In this document: positions 12,844 to 25,437 of the stretch, piece after piece
Layout: each line of letters opens with the position of its first letter
How positions within the stretch are numbered: position 1 is the first letter of the stretch
Assembly: GCA_963922205.1 (NCBI GenBank)
Contig: CAWUHX010000078.1
Coordinates: 992,001 to 1,056,000, forward strand
Source of the DNA: Romanomermis culicivorax
Lineage: Eukaryota > Nematoda > Enoplea > Mermithida > Mermithidae
Reading direction: 5' to 3'
Length of the DNA stretch: 64,000 nt
Translations under genes and position numbers: made by a program
The notes under the pieces: model-generated
What the model was told of the DNA's origin: nothing
Databases searched by the model: none
Seen by the model: the letters and a program-made list of their open reading frames with translations, nothing else

Positions 12844-15800
12844 ATGATTGATTCGTCGATCAAAAGAGATGCAGACGATGACGAATGGTTGGCTGTCAAA
12901 GCCGACGTTTTCAAAAACGACTCTAATCCTTGCATCTCGGGTGCGTCGAGTAGTTCATTCAAAAAAAGGCAGCCCAATTTCCACGTCAATTGGAACGAAA
13001 ATGAGCAAAAATTTTGCTTAACGTTCAATGAAAATTCTCGCGTTAAAAGCGATACGAAACAAAAATGTTCCTTTAGTTCGTCGTTTAGCGTCGATCAATT
13101 GATATACGTCCATAAAAATTTGGCCTATATAGTACCCGAATTAGCGGACGACGATAGTGAATGCGGTGATTCTACGAAAAAATTCTACGATTTTTTTCCC
13201 GAATTTCCTCGCTCTACGTGGTCGGAATATTTTTTGGCTAAAATTGTAGCCAAGCCAGTAGGTATTTTCTTGTTTTTTTCCTTTTTACTTTTCCTTCCTT
13301 GGTTTTTTTCGTTTGCTTGTTTTTGTCATTCATTTTCTTTTTTACCAACCTTTTCTTTCCTTCCTATCTCTTTTTTCTTAATTTCCCTTCTTTATCCTCT
13401 GTTATCTGTGATTTTTGACCCTTATCCTAGTGTTTCTATTGTTTTCGCCTCTAGATATTTTATTTTTGTTCTGTGATATTGTTAAATCCCATATTTTTCT
13501 ATATTTAGTTCCAGATCTGTCTTGCTATCTGCTTGTGATCTTAAATCGTCGATTGAAAACTTTGGATAACCTGCAATCAGGCTCTTTTGCTTCGAAAATC
13601 ATGGGTCATATGGCTCTCTAGGCCTAAATTTTCAGGGGCGAAATTTAATTTTTGGGAGCCCAAAATTTCTAATTAAAGAATATCGAAAAGCAGGTCTATA
13701 ACACGAAAATTTTTCTAGATTCTGACATTCTAAAATGGTGGAAAATTAATTTGAGGATTACTTATTCGGTAAGCATCAGGTTCAAATTTTCTGTACAAAA
13801 ACATGTGACTATCATTACACAATTTGAAAAACTCATACTTTCATATGTTCGAAAAACTTCAAGTTAAACTTAAAATTTTTATAATCACTTTCATTATGGG
13901 TATGAATTCAAACTCGACACCATGTTTAAAATTATAGTTACAAAGAAGTTAGAAAAATTGAAATTTTGACCTGTTGAATGCACCAAAATTCATCTTTTCC
14001 ATGTCAAACCCTCATATTTTACCTCTTTTTCGAAATTCTTCTACCAAAAAAGTTTCATTTGTAGGAAAGCAGTGGGTGTACCACCGATCCGAAGCATTAT
14101 AGAACAAAATTTTCCGGCGCAAAGTGCTCGAAAATTTGTGTTTTATGATTTCAGAGCCTATAGAACATTTACTTTAAATCTAAAATTGAATGAAAATAAC
14201 CATAATTCACTAAAATATAAATATGTAAATAACATTTTAGGAGCCAAAATGGCTCATAGACCTAAATTTTTAGAAGCCATTTTCAGATTTTTGGGGATCC
14301 AAGACCCTGAAATGACAAAAAAAGACCGATGTTGTATATCAGAGGCATTTTTTAGTACCTAGTATGGTCTAAAACTCCTGAGTCTTGATTTTAAGCGTGT
14401 TGCGATAGTAAATAGCTGTCAGCATTTATTGTCATAAAATCGTCAATTTCTTTTCTGTTCAGGTTTAAGCAAAAGCATTCAGAGAAACTTATGCAATTTA
14501 TATTTGAAAGTAACTTGAAGATCAAAGTTCACATTTACAGTTCTACCAGGAATCGTCCAAATTGTGATACAGTTGAAAAATGACTGTTCGAGAGGTATAA
14601 TTTGGCCACTGTTAGTTTGGAAATTGGAAAAAATAAGCGCAGACCCTGGTGAATATAGTTCTCGTTATGACCGGATCTCAGTTTTCGGCAGCGTCGGATC
14701 CGGGCCCGGATCCCTAAAATTTCAATGATCGGACCCGGATCCAAAAATTAGGGCGGATATCCTTGGATCCGGATCCGGGTAACCGTCCTATCCCTAACCA
14801 GGATGGCCAGCAATCTGGAAAACAGGGAAAAAACCGGGATTTTCGTTTTCGAACCAGAGGCAAATTGCTACATATGTCAGCAGACCTTGGTTTTTAGCAT
14901 GAGTTAAGTTTACGTTCGCATTAACGAAAAAATATTTAATCAGCACACTTAGCACGGCTGGTAAATGATTCTCTGTTGACCTGATACTCAGTTTGTCAAT
15001 TTTAATAAGCTACTTCAATTGTATTATCGACTCATGAAATCATGCTTGACGTTGATACTCTCCAAAGGAACCAGGCTCGTCTGATTCAAATTAAATTAGC
15101 TCATTCTTACATTATGCACTTGGTTAGTTAACCGACTCAAGTAAATATTCAGCGGCTAGTTTGACATAAAAACCTTTTGCGAATTGCTAATGTCACAATC
15201 TGTTTGAATGAAAGCTTATATGCTTTCATCGTTTCTGGAACTGCGCTTCAACTTCAATATAGGTTCTTAATTGATTTTTCAGGAAGTTTACAACTATATT
15301 TACTATTCACTAGTACTGATTTGCGTGAACTTCACATGTCAAAACAGCTGTTGTCAAATTACTTAAGAAGTGTCCAGGAGGTTAGAGCCGGAACTGATTT
15401 AGATTCGAGCCACAAACAGTGTTTTTTCTGGACAGTGCAGACTTTTTAGGCTTCGTGCAGAATTTCTTTTGTGATTTCTGCACTGGTGCAGAATTTTTTG
15501 AGTCATGTGTTTGATCACATATATTCTTCTATAATGTGTCAGTCATAGATGTACGGCCATGATATAAGGGAAAATTTTTTTGATCTTACAGCAAAGTTCA
15601 CTGTACCAAAGATGTAGGGTACCCTGAGAAGAGCAACATAAGTATAGAAACCCGAGCCTTTAAATCGACAGGGTCTCTGCAAATTTGAAAAAAGCTTAAA
15701 AAACACCCTCCTGGAATCTCAAAAAATGTTGGGCCTAAAATCTAGATAGTTTGTAGGTGTGCATGCGGCCAAGTTTCATCAGTAAATTTATGAGGCAATT

Positions 15801-18800
15801 TGAATCAGGTTACTCTGCATGAGACGATAGTAACTCAAACTTTGAGTTAAAATTTTCCTCTGTACTACACTCGTAGTTAGTTCAATTTTAAAATGAAGAT
15901 ATATAAAATATTGCTCTTCATGGGTACTACCCACATGCCAAAAAAGATAGTGCATAATCCACCACCCAGAAGCACAGGACTCTCAAACACGTGAAATTTC
16001 CTCTTCTACTCGAGTCCTGTCACTCAGGTTTTCTGAACCATATGTCGCGCGGCTAATAACTTAAAGCTTTCAAATTTTTGCAGTAACATCAAAATTATAT
16101 TAGTGAAATAGTGTATATTCTCATTTTGATGCAGACTGCGTGGCAACAGCATGATTTGCAAAATCCTAAGACGAGGGTTTGATGCAATGCCCTCCCTCTA
16201 TAATGCATTGAGTGATATCTCATATCACTGGAAATTTACGGATGGAATTCGGCCCCATGCACACCTACAAAATATCCAGATTTGGGGTCCAATAGTTTTC
16301 GATATTCCAGGGGTGTGTCGTTGCCTATTTTTACATGTTTTTTTTATTTTTATGATTTTATGATTTATGATTTTATGATTTATGATTTATAATTTTAATT
16401 TTTTATTTTTCATTTTTTTTATGGTTTTATGATTTTAAGGCCCGGGTTTGTATGCCTATATTGCTCGTTTCAGGGTACCCTACTTCTTTGGTACAGTGCA
16501 CTCTATTGTAGGATCATAATTGATCTTTCTTAAATGATGGCACCCCCCTACGTACTTGTATGGTGTCAGTCATTGATTCTGAACTTTTGAAATCAATTAT
16601 TTTTCTTATTTTGAGACTTTAAAATGTCTAGTCAAAAAACTATAAATTCGTTCAAATTCAACATTGAATTACACATTTAATTTGCCTTTTTCCTATATTC
16701 ACTATCATTGCGTTGTAACAGGCGCTGTATTTTCCCCAAATTTTTTGGGGGGAAAAATTTGGACTCTTTGCTCATTTGGAGGAGAAAATTTTGCGGATCG
16801 GATACGGAAAAGATGCATTTGTGTGTATTTCAGAAAGTCAATTTTCCAGCGCTTCGCGCCGGTTATAACTTTAACTTTAATAATAATTATTATGTATTAC
16901 CTAGCTCAGGCGCGGCTTTTAGCATGTCTACCTTCACTTATCACTTAGTCTATAATAGTTTTCATCATCTCGAACGTATTATCTCATGTTTTAATTGATA
17001 ATCTTCGATATTTTATCTTGATATTTAATGCATATCTGCATTTTTCCTTGGCACTTCCTTTGAGATGCGTCAAATCTCTAAACTTTTCGAAACGATTATT
17101 CATTTCTTATCGTAAAATCAATTCAAAAGCTTCATGAAGTAGTTTTCGGAAATTTCTATTCTTCTTACTCTCATCTTTTCGGCCAAGTTTATGACAGTTC
17201 GCGAATAAATTACCGGTTTTAAAATTTTTTAAATAATAAAATTCTAGGAATTACGACTTTTGAACACAAAATTCGAATCTAATTCTTGAAATAAATGTTC
17301 GGAAAATTGATTTTCCGGCCTCGCAGAATGTCAATACCCCAAAAAAAATTTCCGGCGCGAGGAAAGATTAATATCTTTTTTCGGCTCTCACTTGTCATCA
17401 TAGAGGACTTAACCGTCGATTTTTCATGTAATTCAAAGTCATTAGGCTCTTGCATTGTTTGTTGGAAAATTTGTTCCACGGTGCTTGTAGATTAGACTTC
17501 GATCAAACTCGAAAATTTCAATTTTTTCCTCAGGTTCAATGAATTAACGGCTCTAAAAACACCAGAAGGTTTGAAAAAGCTCAAAAACACATAAATAAAG
17601 TGTCTATGAGCATTTTTAAGCGAAAAAACGACTTCGGGAAAATGGATGAAAAATTCTTGACTCCTTTCCACATTTGGGGAAAAGGCCCACGGAAAAAAAC
17701 AGTGGCAACTTGAGAAAACCGCAGTGCAGAAACTTTTTTGGCTATTCTGCACTGTGCAGAAAGCCGGGTGCAGAAAAAACACTGGCCACAAAACAAATTT
17801 TTTGTTTCGTAATGCTGCTGCAATTAATATTATTCTTATTCATAAACATACTTTTGCTGTGCATTGTTACTCGCATGTACAAAGGAATTAATGTTACACA
17901 AAGTTTGTCTCGTTAGAGTATTATGGTTTATCTGTTCTTTGATCAGAGCGATAAATCTCACTGCATTACTAGCTCTCAGTATCTGGAAATCGTAATAAAA
18001 GGAAATCTTTAAAACGTTTTCTTTGATCTCCATCAATAATAAGGTTGTAACTATCATCGAGTTGGCAATGAATTCCTAATTACTCTCCAAAAGCCATTAA
18101 ATATTAATAGGTAGAGAGAGACGAAATATAACTGCAGAGTGGAGATACACTAAAACTATTGAATGTTATTTGAGTAATGGTACAGGACATCCTAAGACCC
18201 GTACTCAGCCAAATCAAGATTTTAAATCAGCGTAAAGTGTCGTAAAATTCTGATGTTCTCAACTTTTAACATGCAAATTTGGCTTATCACTCAACCATTC
18301 GGCTAATTTTTCAATAGAAACAACTACAGCATAACAATCGTAATCGAAATTCTCTTACTTTTCTAATATTTCCACGTTTTCCACGTAAATAAAAAAATAT
18401 AAGAAAAAATGAAATTTTTTTAAAAGCTTTCAATCCCTCGACGTGCAAGATTGTTCTGAGAATGATGATGATGATGATGCAGGCTTTTTTAGTCATTTTA
18501 GGGACATGGGCCCCTAAAAATTTGGAAATGCCTCCTAAAAGTTTAGGTTTAGGACTGGGAACCATTTTAGCTCTTAAAATTTTGATTCACATATTTATAT
18601 TTTAGTGAATTATAGATATTTTCATTCAGTTTTCGATTTTAGTGGTTTGCAAGCTATAAAATTAGAAAACAGACGATTTTCCGGCGCTTCGCGCCCGATT
18701 TTATTCTATAATCTTTCAGATTGGTTTATCCACTGCTTTCCCACAAATCAAACTTTTTGGGAAAAAGAATTTCGAAAAAGGGGAAGAAGAGGGGTTTAGC

Positions 18801-21800
18801 ATGGAAAAGATGAATTTGTTGCATCTCAGAGGTAAAAATCTCAATTTTTCCAACTATTTTGTAGCTATAATTTTAAACATGGAGTCGACGTATCCATTAT
18901 GGGAGTGATTTCCAGAAATTTCAAGTTTAACCTAGTTTTTTTCATGAGTTTTTTAAATCTTATAATGATAAAGACCTGTTTTTGCATAGAAAATTTGAAC
19001 CTGTTGCTTATTGAATAAGTTATACTTAAATTGATTTTCTAGCACTTTAGAATGTCAGAATCTAAAATAGAAATCTTTAGAATGTCAGAATCTAAATAGA
19101 AATCTAAAAAAAATTTTGGCGCTACGCGCCGGAAGGTTAGGAGACTACGGAAGGAATAAGAACAGAAGCTGCGTTTTTCAATGCCACTTTTGTGCCAGAA
19201 GGGCGTGGACTTAAGTGCTATCTTCGAAGAAGATATCTGCAAAAATACACAAAATATCGTGTTTTTTTCATACATAAAAATTTTATTTCTACAAAAATTT
19301 TTTGGCCCATGCTCGTATATACGTGTAGGAAGAGGCCTGTACCAGAAAAACACTGGTTAGAAATAAAATTTTGAACTGTTATTTTTTGAACACGAAATCA
19401 ACTGATTGAATATCCATGTATACAGGCCCGTAGCCAGGGGGGCGGGGGGGGCACTGCCCCCCCCCCGAAATGGGAAAGAAGACGAAATTTTCCTACCCTA
19501 CCTTTGAAAAACCCGACGTTTTCAGCTTGAAAATTAGTTTGGCATTCGGTCGTTATGAAAAGTGGTCGGTTTGTCAATGCTGGTCGGTTTGTCAATGAAC
19601 CATACCGAAGATATAAGGATTTTCTAGTAAACATAGAAAACTAAACATGTGCCCCCCCCCCCGAAAAAAATTCCTGGCTACGGCCATGCATGTATATATA
19701 TGATACATTCCACAGCGTGTTTAGTAGCCTATTTTTCGATATACTTCAATTAAAAATTTTAGGCTCCCAATTAAATTGACTCCGGAAAATTTAGGCCCAG
19801 AAGCCATTTAGCGCATGATTGTCAAAGCGAAAACGCCTGTATATGTACTTAAAAACCGGGAAAATGATAATGTAACCGTGAAAACCGTGAAAAAACCGGG
19901 GATTTCATTTTGGGAAACTACTGGCCACCCTGCCTAACCGTTACTATAGTCTACGGGATGTTTCTCGTGCCACATCACACTTTTAGGTTTCTCGTGCCAC
20001 ATCATACCTAATAAATAGAGGAAGATGAACAATTATTGTAACTATGTACGTGAATGAAATCCAAGACGCGAAAATTCTGTTTCTTTTCACTTTTGGAAAC
20101 ATTTCTCAATTTGGTTTCAAAGAGTGCATTACTAAGTTCTATATTTTCCTGTTACATTTTGCATCATTTTCAGACCGAAATATCAGACTGGCGATCTTAC
20201 ATGTACTATTTCGCTCGCGCAAGTTGCCCTACCAACCTTATGGATAAATTGTGCCTCAAACTAGAAAATTATTTTGCTTACGCCTACCAAAAGTGCTCCC
20301 ACTTCGCTTTTATGTCAACCTTATTCCCCGAAAATTTCGGCGTCGACGAATATTTCGAAAATTTATCCGAATTACGACATAAAACGTACTCGGAAAATTT
20401 AGAAAAATCAGTCGCCAACTTTCATTTTTTGTTAGAAAATCGGCGTAAAACGATAGCATTATCAAAAGCATCAAAAAATCTCGATTCAAATTTAGAATTG
20501 AACGAAAGGTTTTTCTTCGACGAATTGGATTCATCGGTGGAAGAAATTCTGAACTTGTTGGCCGAATATTACACCTATTTGAGGGAACCGTTTTTAGATC
20601 TGAGGGAAATTGCGCGAGCACAAATTGATTTCTGGAAACGTACTTTAGAAGAAGATTTCGACGTCGGCGATAGGGTGAAATTAACCGCGAAGGAAAAGTT
20701 GGCGGCCAAGCGACAAGATTATAAAGATTGTGCTGAAAATCTGCAAGAACTACAGCTGCAGTATTATACAGAGACCAAGAAGCTTCTTTTTGGTAAAATA
20801 TAAATACTACATGAGTTTCTCTCTGCAGATCGTAAAATGAATTCTGAATAACATACGCGGATGCCTTCTGTCTTTCTAGAATATTTGTCCGCTTTGAAAG
20901 CCGAAAAGTTCCGAAATCGCTCGAAATCTTCTGCTCGAAATATTGATCCGAACGTTGCACAATTTTTAACGATAAAAATTTTCGATCTCGAAAAGCGTGT
21001 CGCATTTGCGGATTTAAATTTTTGCGCTTGCCAGCTTTGGCCTATCCGACAAAAAAGAAAAACGATTTTGAACCGGGTAAATGTTTTCGTTCCAATTTTA
21101 CCTCTGTTTATTAAGCTTATTTTTTGCTTCTTCCTTCTATTTTTTAGAAATTTTGTTTTCTAGATTGCTCGTTTGGACGTTTCGTCGCCAAATTTGAATA
21201 ATATACTGAAAAATTTGGAACAAGAATTCTTTGAAACGCAAAAAGATTACTATTCAGCGGAAATTCAAATTCTTTCTACACAAGATAAATATATACGATT
21301 TCAATTGAACGAAATTCGTCGTAATACGAATATACCTTCTAATACTGGTAGATAAATTTTATGGGAATTTTAGATATTTTAAATTTTGTTTCTGATAATT
21401 GAAAAATTCCTAAATTTCGGAAAATCTCTCAGGAGAAACTGATGAGGACGGTGATACGTTTTTCGACGCGCCAGATAGCGAACGAGAAATGCGAAAATTT
21501 TTGGACAAATATTCGTGCGATCAACCGAAAATTCACTCGCTGAAATGTCGAATGGATCACGTGAACAGGCAGCTTGCTATTTTAAGGAATAAAAAGGTTC
21601 GTAATCTATTTCTTGAAAACTCATTAGTATCTTTATCATATCGCTTTACTGTCATCTAAAAGAGTCTTTAATTTCTCTTCGTGGATTTCCAGCTTAATTG
21701 GCCTGCTACTATTTAGAAAAAATTCGAAGAGAAAATAAACGAAGGAAGGGGTGCTATTTTGTCCAGTTTGGCGCCCATTGCCACCCTTGGAAATTGCGAC

Positions 21801-24800
21801 TTGAAAAGCGTATGTCTTTCTGAACGATTGTCTAGATGATTTTAGCATTTTATCCTTTTTTAAGCTTTTGGAGAATGGAAATAATAAAAGTATTTGTCAA
21901 TCAACTGAAAGACTGAAACTAGATCGAAGAACAACTATCGAAAGAATTAGATCTTACCGAGCAGTAAGTTGATCGCGGTATTATCGTAGACAATATACGG
22001 ACAAGGGGCAACTATGAGGGGCAAACAATTTTTCTTGCTATATTTTCTTCGGTTCCTAAAAAGGCTAAAAATGACACTAAAGTACAATACTCTCCAAATC
22101 GATATAACCTAGTTTTCCAACTTCAAAAGATATTTCTAAACGATTGAAATATTGCGATAATAGTTCTATATTTATTTTTTGTAGTTATTCCAAAGAAATA
22201 TGGCATTGCGCAAAATCAATCACTGAGTTATCACTACCAGAAAAAATATTTAAAGTGATTTCCGATTTCCGAACAATGATTTTTTGAAAACAAAACATAC
22301 TTCAAGAAAACGTTATATGTAAAATTTGAAAGTTTACAGTTTCCGTATGAATTCATACGGTATGAAATTGATACTTTACGCAAGCCTCCAAGACGTCTCT
22401 GGTGTTGAAAGCAGACAAAATTATATATTGATATTTCTTAGCAGAAAGTTTATGTAATGTAGAATAAATTGCATTTGTTTTTTATAGGTTCACATTAACA
22501 GTAGTTTACAGTTTCGAGACACACGTTGACCAAAAAAATTTTATGAACTTGTTTGTATTAACATTTAATTGATTCGGTTCCATTTGAGGGAAGCCATGAT
22601 ATATTGGTTTAAATTCGAGGAAAAACAAAAAAAAGCTGGTAATCATATAGGCAATGTGACGCTCTATGATACTCCTATCTTTGGTCGACAGGATACCTAA
22701 GAATTGAACAATCAGGTCAGGTTTTCGATCACCCACGATTATCAGACAATAACCTAGAAATCTGTAAATTTTTAGGCTGGAAATTGCTAATATTGATCAG
22801 AAAAAAAAGTTTTGAAAAAGTTAAATTTTCTGGTGCTTCACGCCATGACAGTTTTCATGCGCAGTTTGAGAATTTTGCAATTTTTGAGGTCAAAAATTGT
22901 TTTTCCTGAGCCACCAAATAAACTGTCTTAGCCGACTCCCTTCAAAAAAATCCGTTGACTTCCTAGCGATAGGAAACTGTTACATGAATGCCAAATATCG
23001 ATTATTTCTTATCACAACTTCTCTGTTATGAAATATAACAAAAAAAATTTGCAAACAATTGTACAATTGATATTATATTCTTTTGAAAGGTTGTATATCA
23101 GAGTTCAAGCGCGTCCTTGCAATCGTTGAACTCAAAGGCCAGTCTTGAAATCCTTGAATTGTCCTCAAATTTCATTTCCAAAAAAGCGCATGAACCTTAG
23201 TATACATCCGTGTATCCGCTTCTAATAAACTAGATTTTCGGGACGTCTTTTATAAAATATGTAATAATAAAGGCGTATTTATACTCCGCTCGAGGAGGCC
23301 TCCTCGAGGAGAATAACTGAAAAGCAGCCAATCAGAATGCGGGAGTACTACGCGTCATGGCTTCCTTCCTCGAGCAGAGTGTGAATGCAACTCTGGCGAG
23401 CATACTCGAGGATGAATTAAGTATGAACGTACTCTTTCGACAAGCGAGTATACTAGAGCATAATCCGGAGAGGAAGAGGAAAAATAGAACATGTTCTATT
23501 TTTCTGCTCTCCGCTTGCTTACGCTTGGTATATTTTGTGTTGAAAACGGTCCACTGTCCACGCCATCGTATTTCTAGCTTATTTAGTGCCACTCCGGCGG
23601 CTCCCAGTGCTATATCCTCTCCCGCCATATCGAAAATTTCAATAGAATGGTAAAAATGATGGTCTACAGGTCAAAACTTGTCCGTTTTTTGTTAAAATGA
23701 CCAAAAATGTCGAAATTTTTCGGCGCTAGAATAAGCAATTTTTACGAGTTTTCTAAACAAGCCCGCGATTTCTTGGGGTTACTTTTTTGGAAAAAAATTT
23801 TTGACATTAATTTGACACTCGAGGACTCCCTGGATTTTGGTCAGCTTAATTTTGTAATCTAAAAATTAAATTTATTTCATCAATTTTAAAAAATTAATTC
23901 AATTTTTTTAAATTAATAGAATAAAAATCAAATCGCACAATTTTAAAAATTTGTTTTTAGAATTATTAATTTCGTTTTAATTAACAAATTAAAAAAAATT
24001 AATTTGATTTAAAGAATTACTTTTTAAAAAATTTTATAAATTAAATTTAAAAAAATTAAAAATTTTATTATTCAAAAAAAGATTTATTAAAAAAAATATT
24101 TTTAAAAATCTAATCTAAAAAATATTTTTTTAAATCTATCTTTTAAAATCTTTTAATTTCTTAACTTTATTTCATTTTAAACTTATTTGCGCACAATTTT
24201 AAAAATCTTCAAAAATCCATCAAAAAACCCGATTTTCGCCAAAACCGTCGACTTGCCCAACAAATGACAATCTTTTTTGGTTGCGGGAGTTAAAAACATG
24301 CGTTAACATCTGAAATTTCTCGGCATATATGTATACACGAACAATGCCTTTTCATAGTTGTATCAAATGCGGTAAAATTTTCACTTCAAATATGACTAGA
24401 GAGATTCATATATACTGCTGAAATGCTGAAGCTGAAATAGCCATATGAAAAAAACTTCCGGAAACGAACGAACAATATTTTTCCTCTCCACGCTGTTCTA
24501 TTTGCCGAAAGCGGAGAGGAGCACATACTTTCCTCTTTACTCTAAATCGTCCTCGAGGAGTCCTCCTCGCGCACTTCTCGAGGAGCTGTCCTCAAGCGAA
24601 GTATAAATATGCCTTAATAACGGCTTCTTCTCACCTCATAATAATGTCCTCAGTCATAATTTTAGCATTTTTTCCTAGAAAAATAACGTAAAAACGGCGA
24701 AAAATCCAAAATTGACTTCGAAAGCACATGCAAAACTTGGAACCTCAGTGAACTCGAAATTTTCGACGAATCCAATCGCCGCACACGAACCTAAAATAGA

Positions 24801-25437
24801 CGTGCCACCAACAACTACACTTGTCGCCTTACCAAATGTAGCGCCGTTGCTGCCGCCACCTCCTCCTCCTCCTCCTTTGCCGCTAAATTTGAATTTGTCG
24901 ACGCAGAGTTTTAGTCCGAAGATTTCATCGTCCGCGGGTAATCTTGGTTCTCAAAATTTTAACATCGTTAAAAATACGAATTCTATTTTTGGATTATTTT
25001 TTCATACGTCAAATCACTTTTCTTATGCACCAAAAATTGTATATTGACAAAAACTACGTTTGAAAAATTCTATAGCCCAACTACGACCAGAAGAATTCAT
25101 TCATTTATCGATCAATTCTTTTCAAGCCAAATTATTTTAATTTTCAGATTCAGGCAACGATTTGTTCAAAAAATCACAGTCCAAAAAAACAATGGTTACG
25201 TCGACGATCGGCAATAATAATATGGATTCTGTTGTCTCGGCTATAAAATCCGGTTCGATAAAACTGAAGAAAGTCGAACAACAACAAAGACGAAAATCGT
25301 CGCCACTCAAGGACGACGGTAGCCCTAGCGGCAGACTATTGGCCGAAATGATGTCCAAAATTAGAAATTTGGCCCATTTATCGTCGGACGACGACGATGA
25401 TGACTGTGACGCCGAATTGAACGACGAATTTGATTGA
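12844..25437 (+). CDS. JMY/WHAMM-like: JMY/WHAMM-family actin nucleation-promoting factor, about 750 aa, at least 9 exons
   Basis: JMY and WHAMM bind actin and the Arp2/3 complex to build actin at membranes. Exons: 12844-13257, 20174-20792, 20880-21076, 21164-21347, 21433-21596, 21717-21809, 21923-21963, 24679-24937 and 25148-25437. The ATG at 12844 begins a protein with WLAVKADVF then FHVNWNENEQKF, matching the family N-terminus (WVAVRPHVF...VAWNEIEGKF). Exon 2 has ENLSELRHKTY and LREPFLDLREIA, also family hallmarks; exons 3-7 are coiled-coil-like. Exon 8 encodes an eight-proline stretch ending PLPLN. Exon 9 carries a WH2 motif (MDSVVSAIKSGSIKLKKVE), a helix LLAEMMSKIRNL and an Asp-rich tail to TGA. 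Only one WH2 is visible, and the tail lacks the usual Trp. Exon 7 leaves two bases while exon 8 opens in phase 0, so one exon is missed or a border is wrong there. Intron 1 (6.9 kb) is full of transposons. Confidence 0.87.
14665..14796. repeat. Right-end fragment of a TAGGGATGGG-family hAT MITE
   Basis: Contains GACCGGATCT, several GGATCCGG words and the terminal CCTATCCCTA, as at the right ends of the elements at 8965 and 56862. No matching left end or duplication was found. It lies in intron 1 of the JMY/WHAMM-like gene. Confidence 0.6.
14985..15408. repeat. Unclassified repeat, paralogous to 57866-58370
   Basis: Shares GACTCATGAAATCATGC, TTATGCACTTGGTTAG and GTCAAAACAG with 57866-58370, collinearly over about 420 bases. 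The copy here lacks the MITE present in the other copy (57935-58097), so it serves as an empty site for that insertion. No terminal structure was recognised. Confidence 0.6.
15551..16560. mobile_element. Foldback-like insertion with long imperfect inverted repeats
   Basis: This block is absent from the paralogous element at 2035-3207. Bases 15601-15660 pair with 16439-16500 in reverse complement (shared core GTAGGGTACCCTG), and 15704-15788 pair with 16232-16317 (shared core TTTGTAGGTGTGCATG). The block is flanked by near-copies of TGTGTCAGTCATNGAT (15535-15550 and 16561-16577), a target duplication of about 16 bp, or a sign of a different mechanism. The right arm alone has an AT-rich microsatellite. 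Confidence 0.75.
16326..16438. repeat. AT-rich microsatellite built from ATGATTT units
   Basis: Irregular repetition of TTTATGATT and related words, lying only in the right arm of the foldback element. It explains the length difference between the two arms. Confidence 0.7.
17785..19422. other. Intron 1 sequence of the JMY/WHAMM-like gene with unplaced repeat fragments
   Basis: No exon was recognised. At 18480-18600 there is a repeat with TTTAGGGACATGGGCCCCTAAAAAT, read in parts also near 13620, 14250, 55020 and 56500 (a GGGCCCCTAAA family). The hairpin CCGGCGCTTCGCGCC is at about 18680 and a related GGCGCTACGCGCCGG at about 19118. Confidence 0.45.
18462..18479. repeat. (ATG)6 microsatellite
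   Basis: Six tandem ATG trinucleotides in intron 1 of the JMY/WHAMM-like gene. Confidence 0.85.
19423..19688. mobile_element. hAT MITE with CAGGCCCGTAGCCAGG end (266 bp)
   Basis: Left end CAGGCCCGTAGCCAGG and right end CCTGGCTACGGCCATG are inverted. The perfect 8-bp duplication CATGTATA is at 19415-19422 and 19689-19696. Both ends continue into runs of G or C. Terminal sequences of this kind (GGCCGTAGCCAGG) are typical of a widespread animal hAT MITE group. It lies in intron 1 of the JMY/WHAMM-like gene. Confidence 0.9.
21964..23267. other. Intron of the JMY/WHAMM-like gene with no firm feature
   Basis: Follows the short exon ending at 21963. An exon is expected somewhere between here and 24679, because the flanking exon phases disagree, but none was recognised. 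A degenerate hairpin, TGGTGCTTCACGCCATG, lies at about 22831. Confidence 0.35.
23271..24614. mobile_element. PIF/Harbinger-like non-autonomous element (1344 bp)
   Basis: Left end AGGCGTATTTATACTCCGCT and right end, read inward, AGGCATATTTATACTTCGCT match at 18 of 20 positions. Both are flanked by the trinucleotide TAA (23268-23270 and 24615-24617), the TSD type of PIF/Harbinger elements. CTCGAGGAG words recur at both ends (23291-23309 and 24550-24587). The interior, about 23860-24190, is very AT-rich. No transposase frame is present. It lies in an intron of the JMY/WHAMM-like gene. Confidence 0.75.

Larger units (their letters stand above)
15417..17784. mobile_element. hAT-like element, CTGCAC word family, second copy, interrupted by a foldback element
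   Basis: Starts CAGTGTTTTTTCTGGACAG and ends GTGCAGAAAAAACACTG. It has a perfect 8-bp duplication GCCACAAA (15409-15416 and 17785-17792). It is collinear with the copy at 2035-3207 outside an insertion at 15551-16560. The hairpin CAGCGCTTCGCGCCGG is at about 16847. It lies in intron 1 of the JMY/WHAMM-like gene. Confidence 0.85.

Noticed and set aside
13258-13476. Phe-rich continuation of the first JMY/WHAMM-like exon
   Set aside because: It lies after a clear GTAGGT donor at 13258 and is T-rich intron read through in frame.
20830-20857. Extra small exon beginning after TCTCTGCAG at 20828
   Set aside because: In the required phase it reaches a stop within eight codons and has no donor, whereas the exon starting at 20880 joins 20792 directly in frame.
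20310-21005. Long minus-strand open frame of 231 codons
   Set aside because: It is antisense to two well-supported exons of the JMY/WHAMM-like gene and has no family resemblance.
23332-23653. Overlapping 98-codon frames on both strands
   Set aside because: They lie entirely inside the PIF/Harbinger-like element and show no transposase motif.
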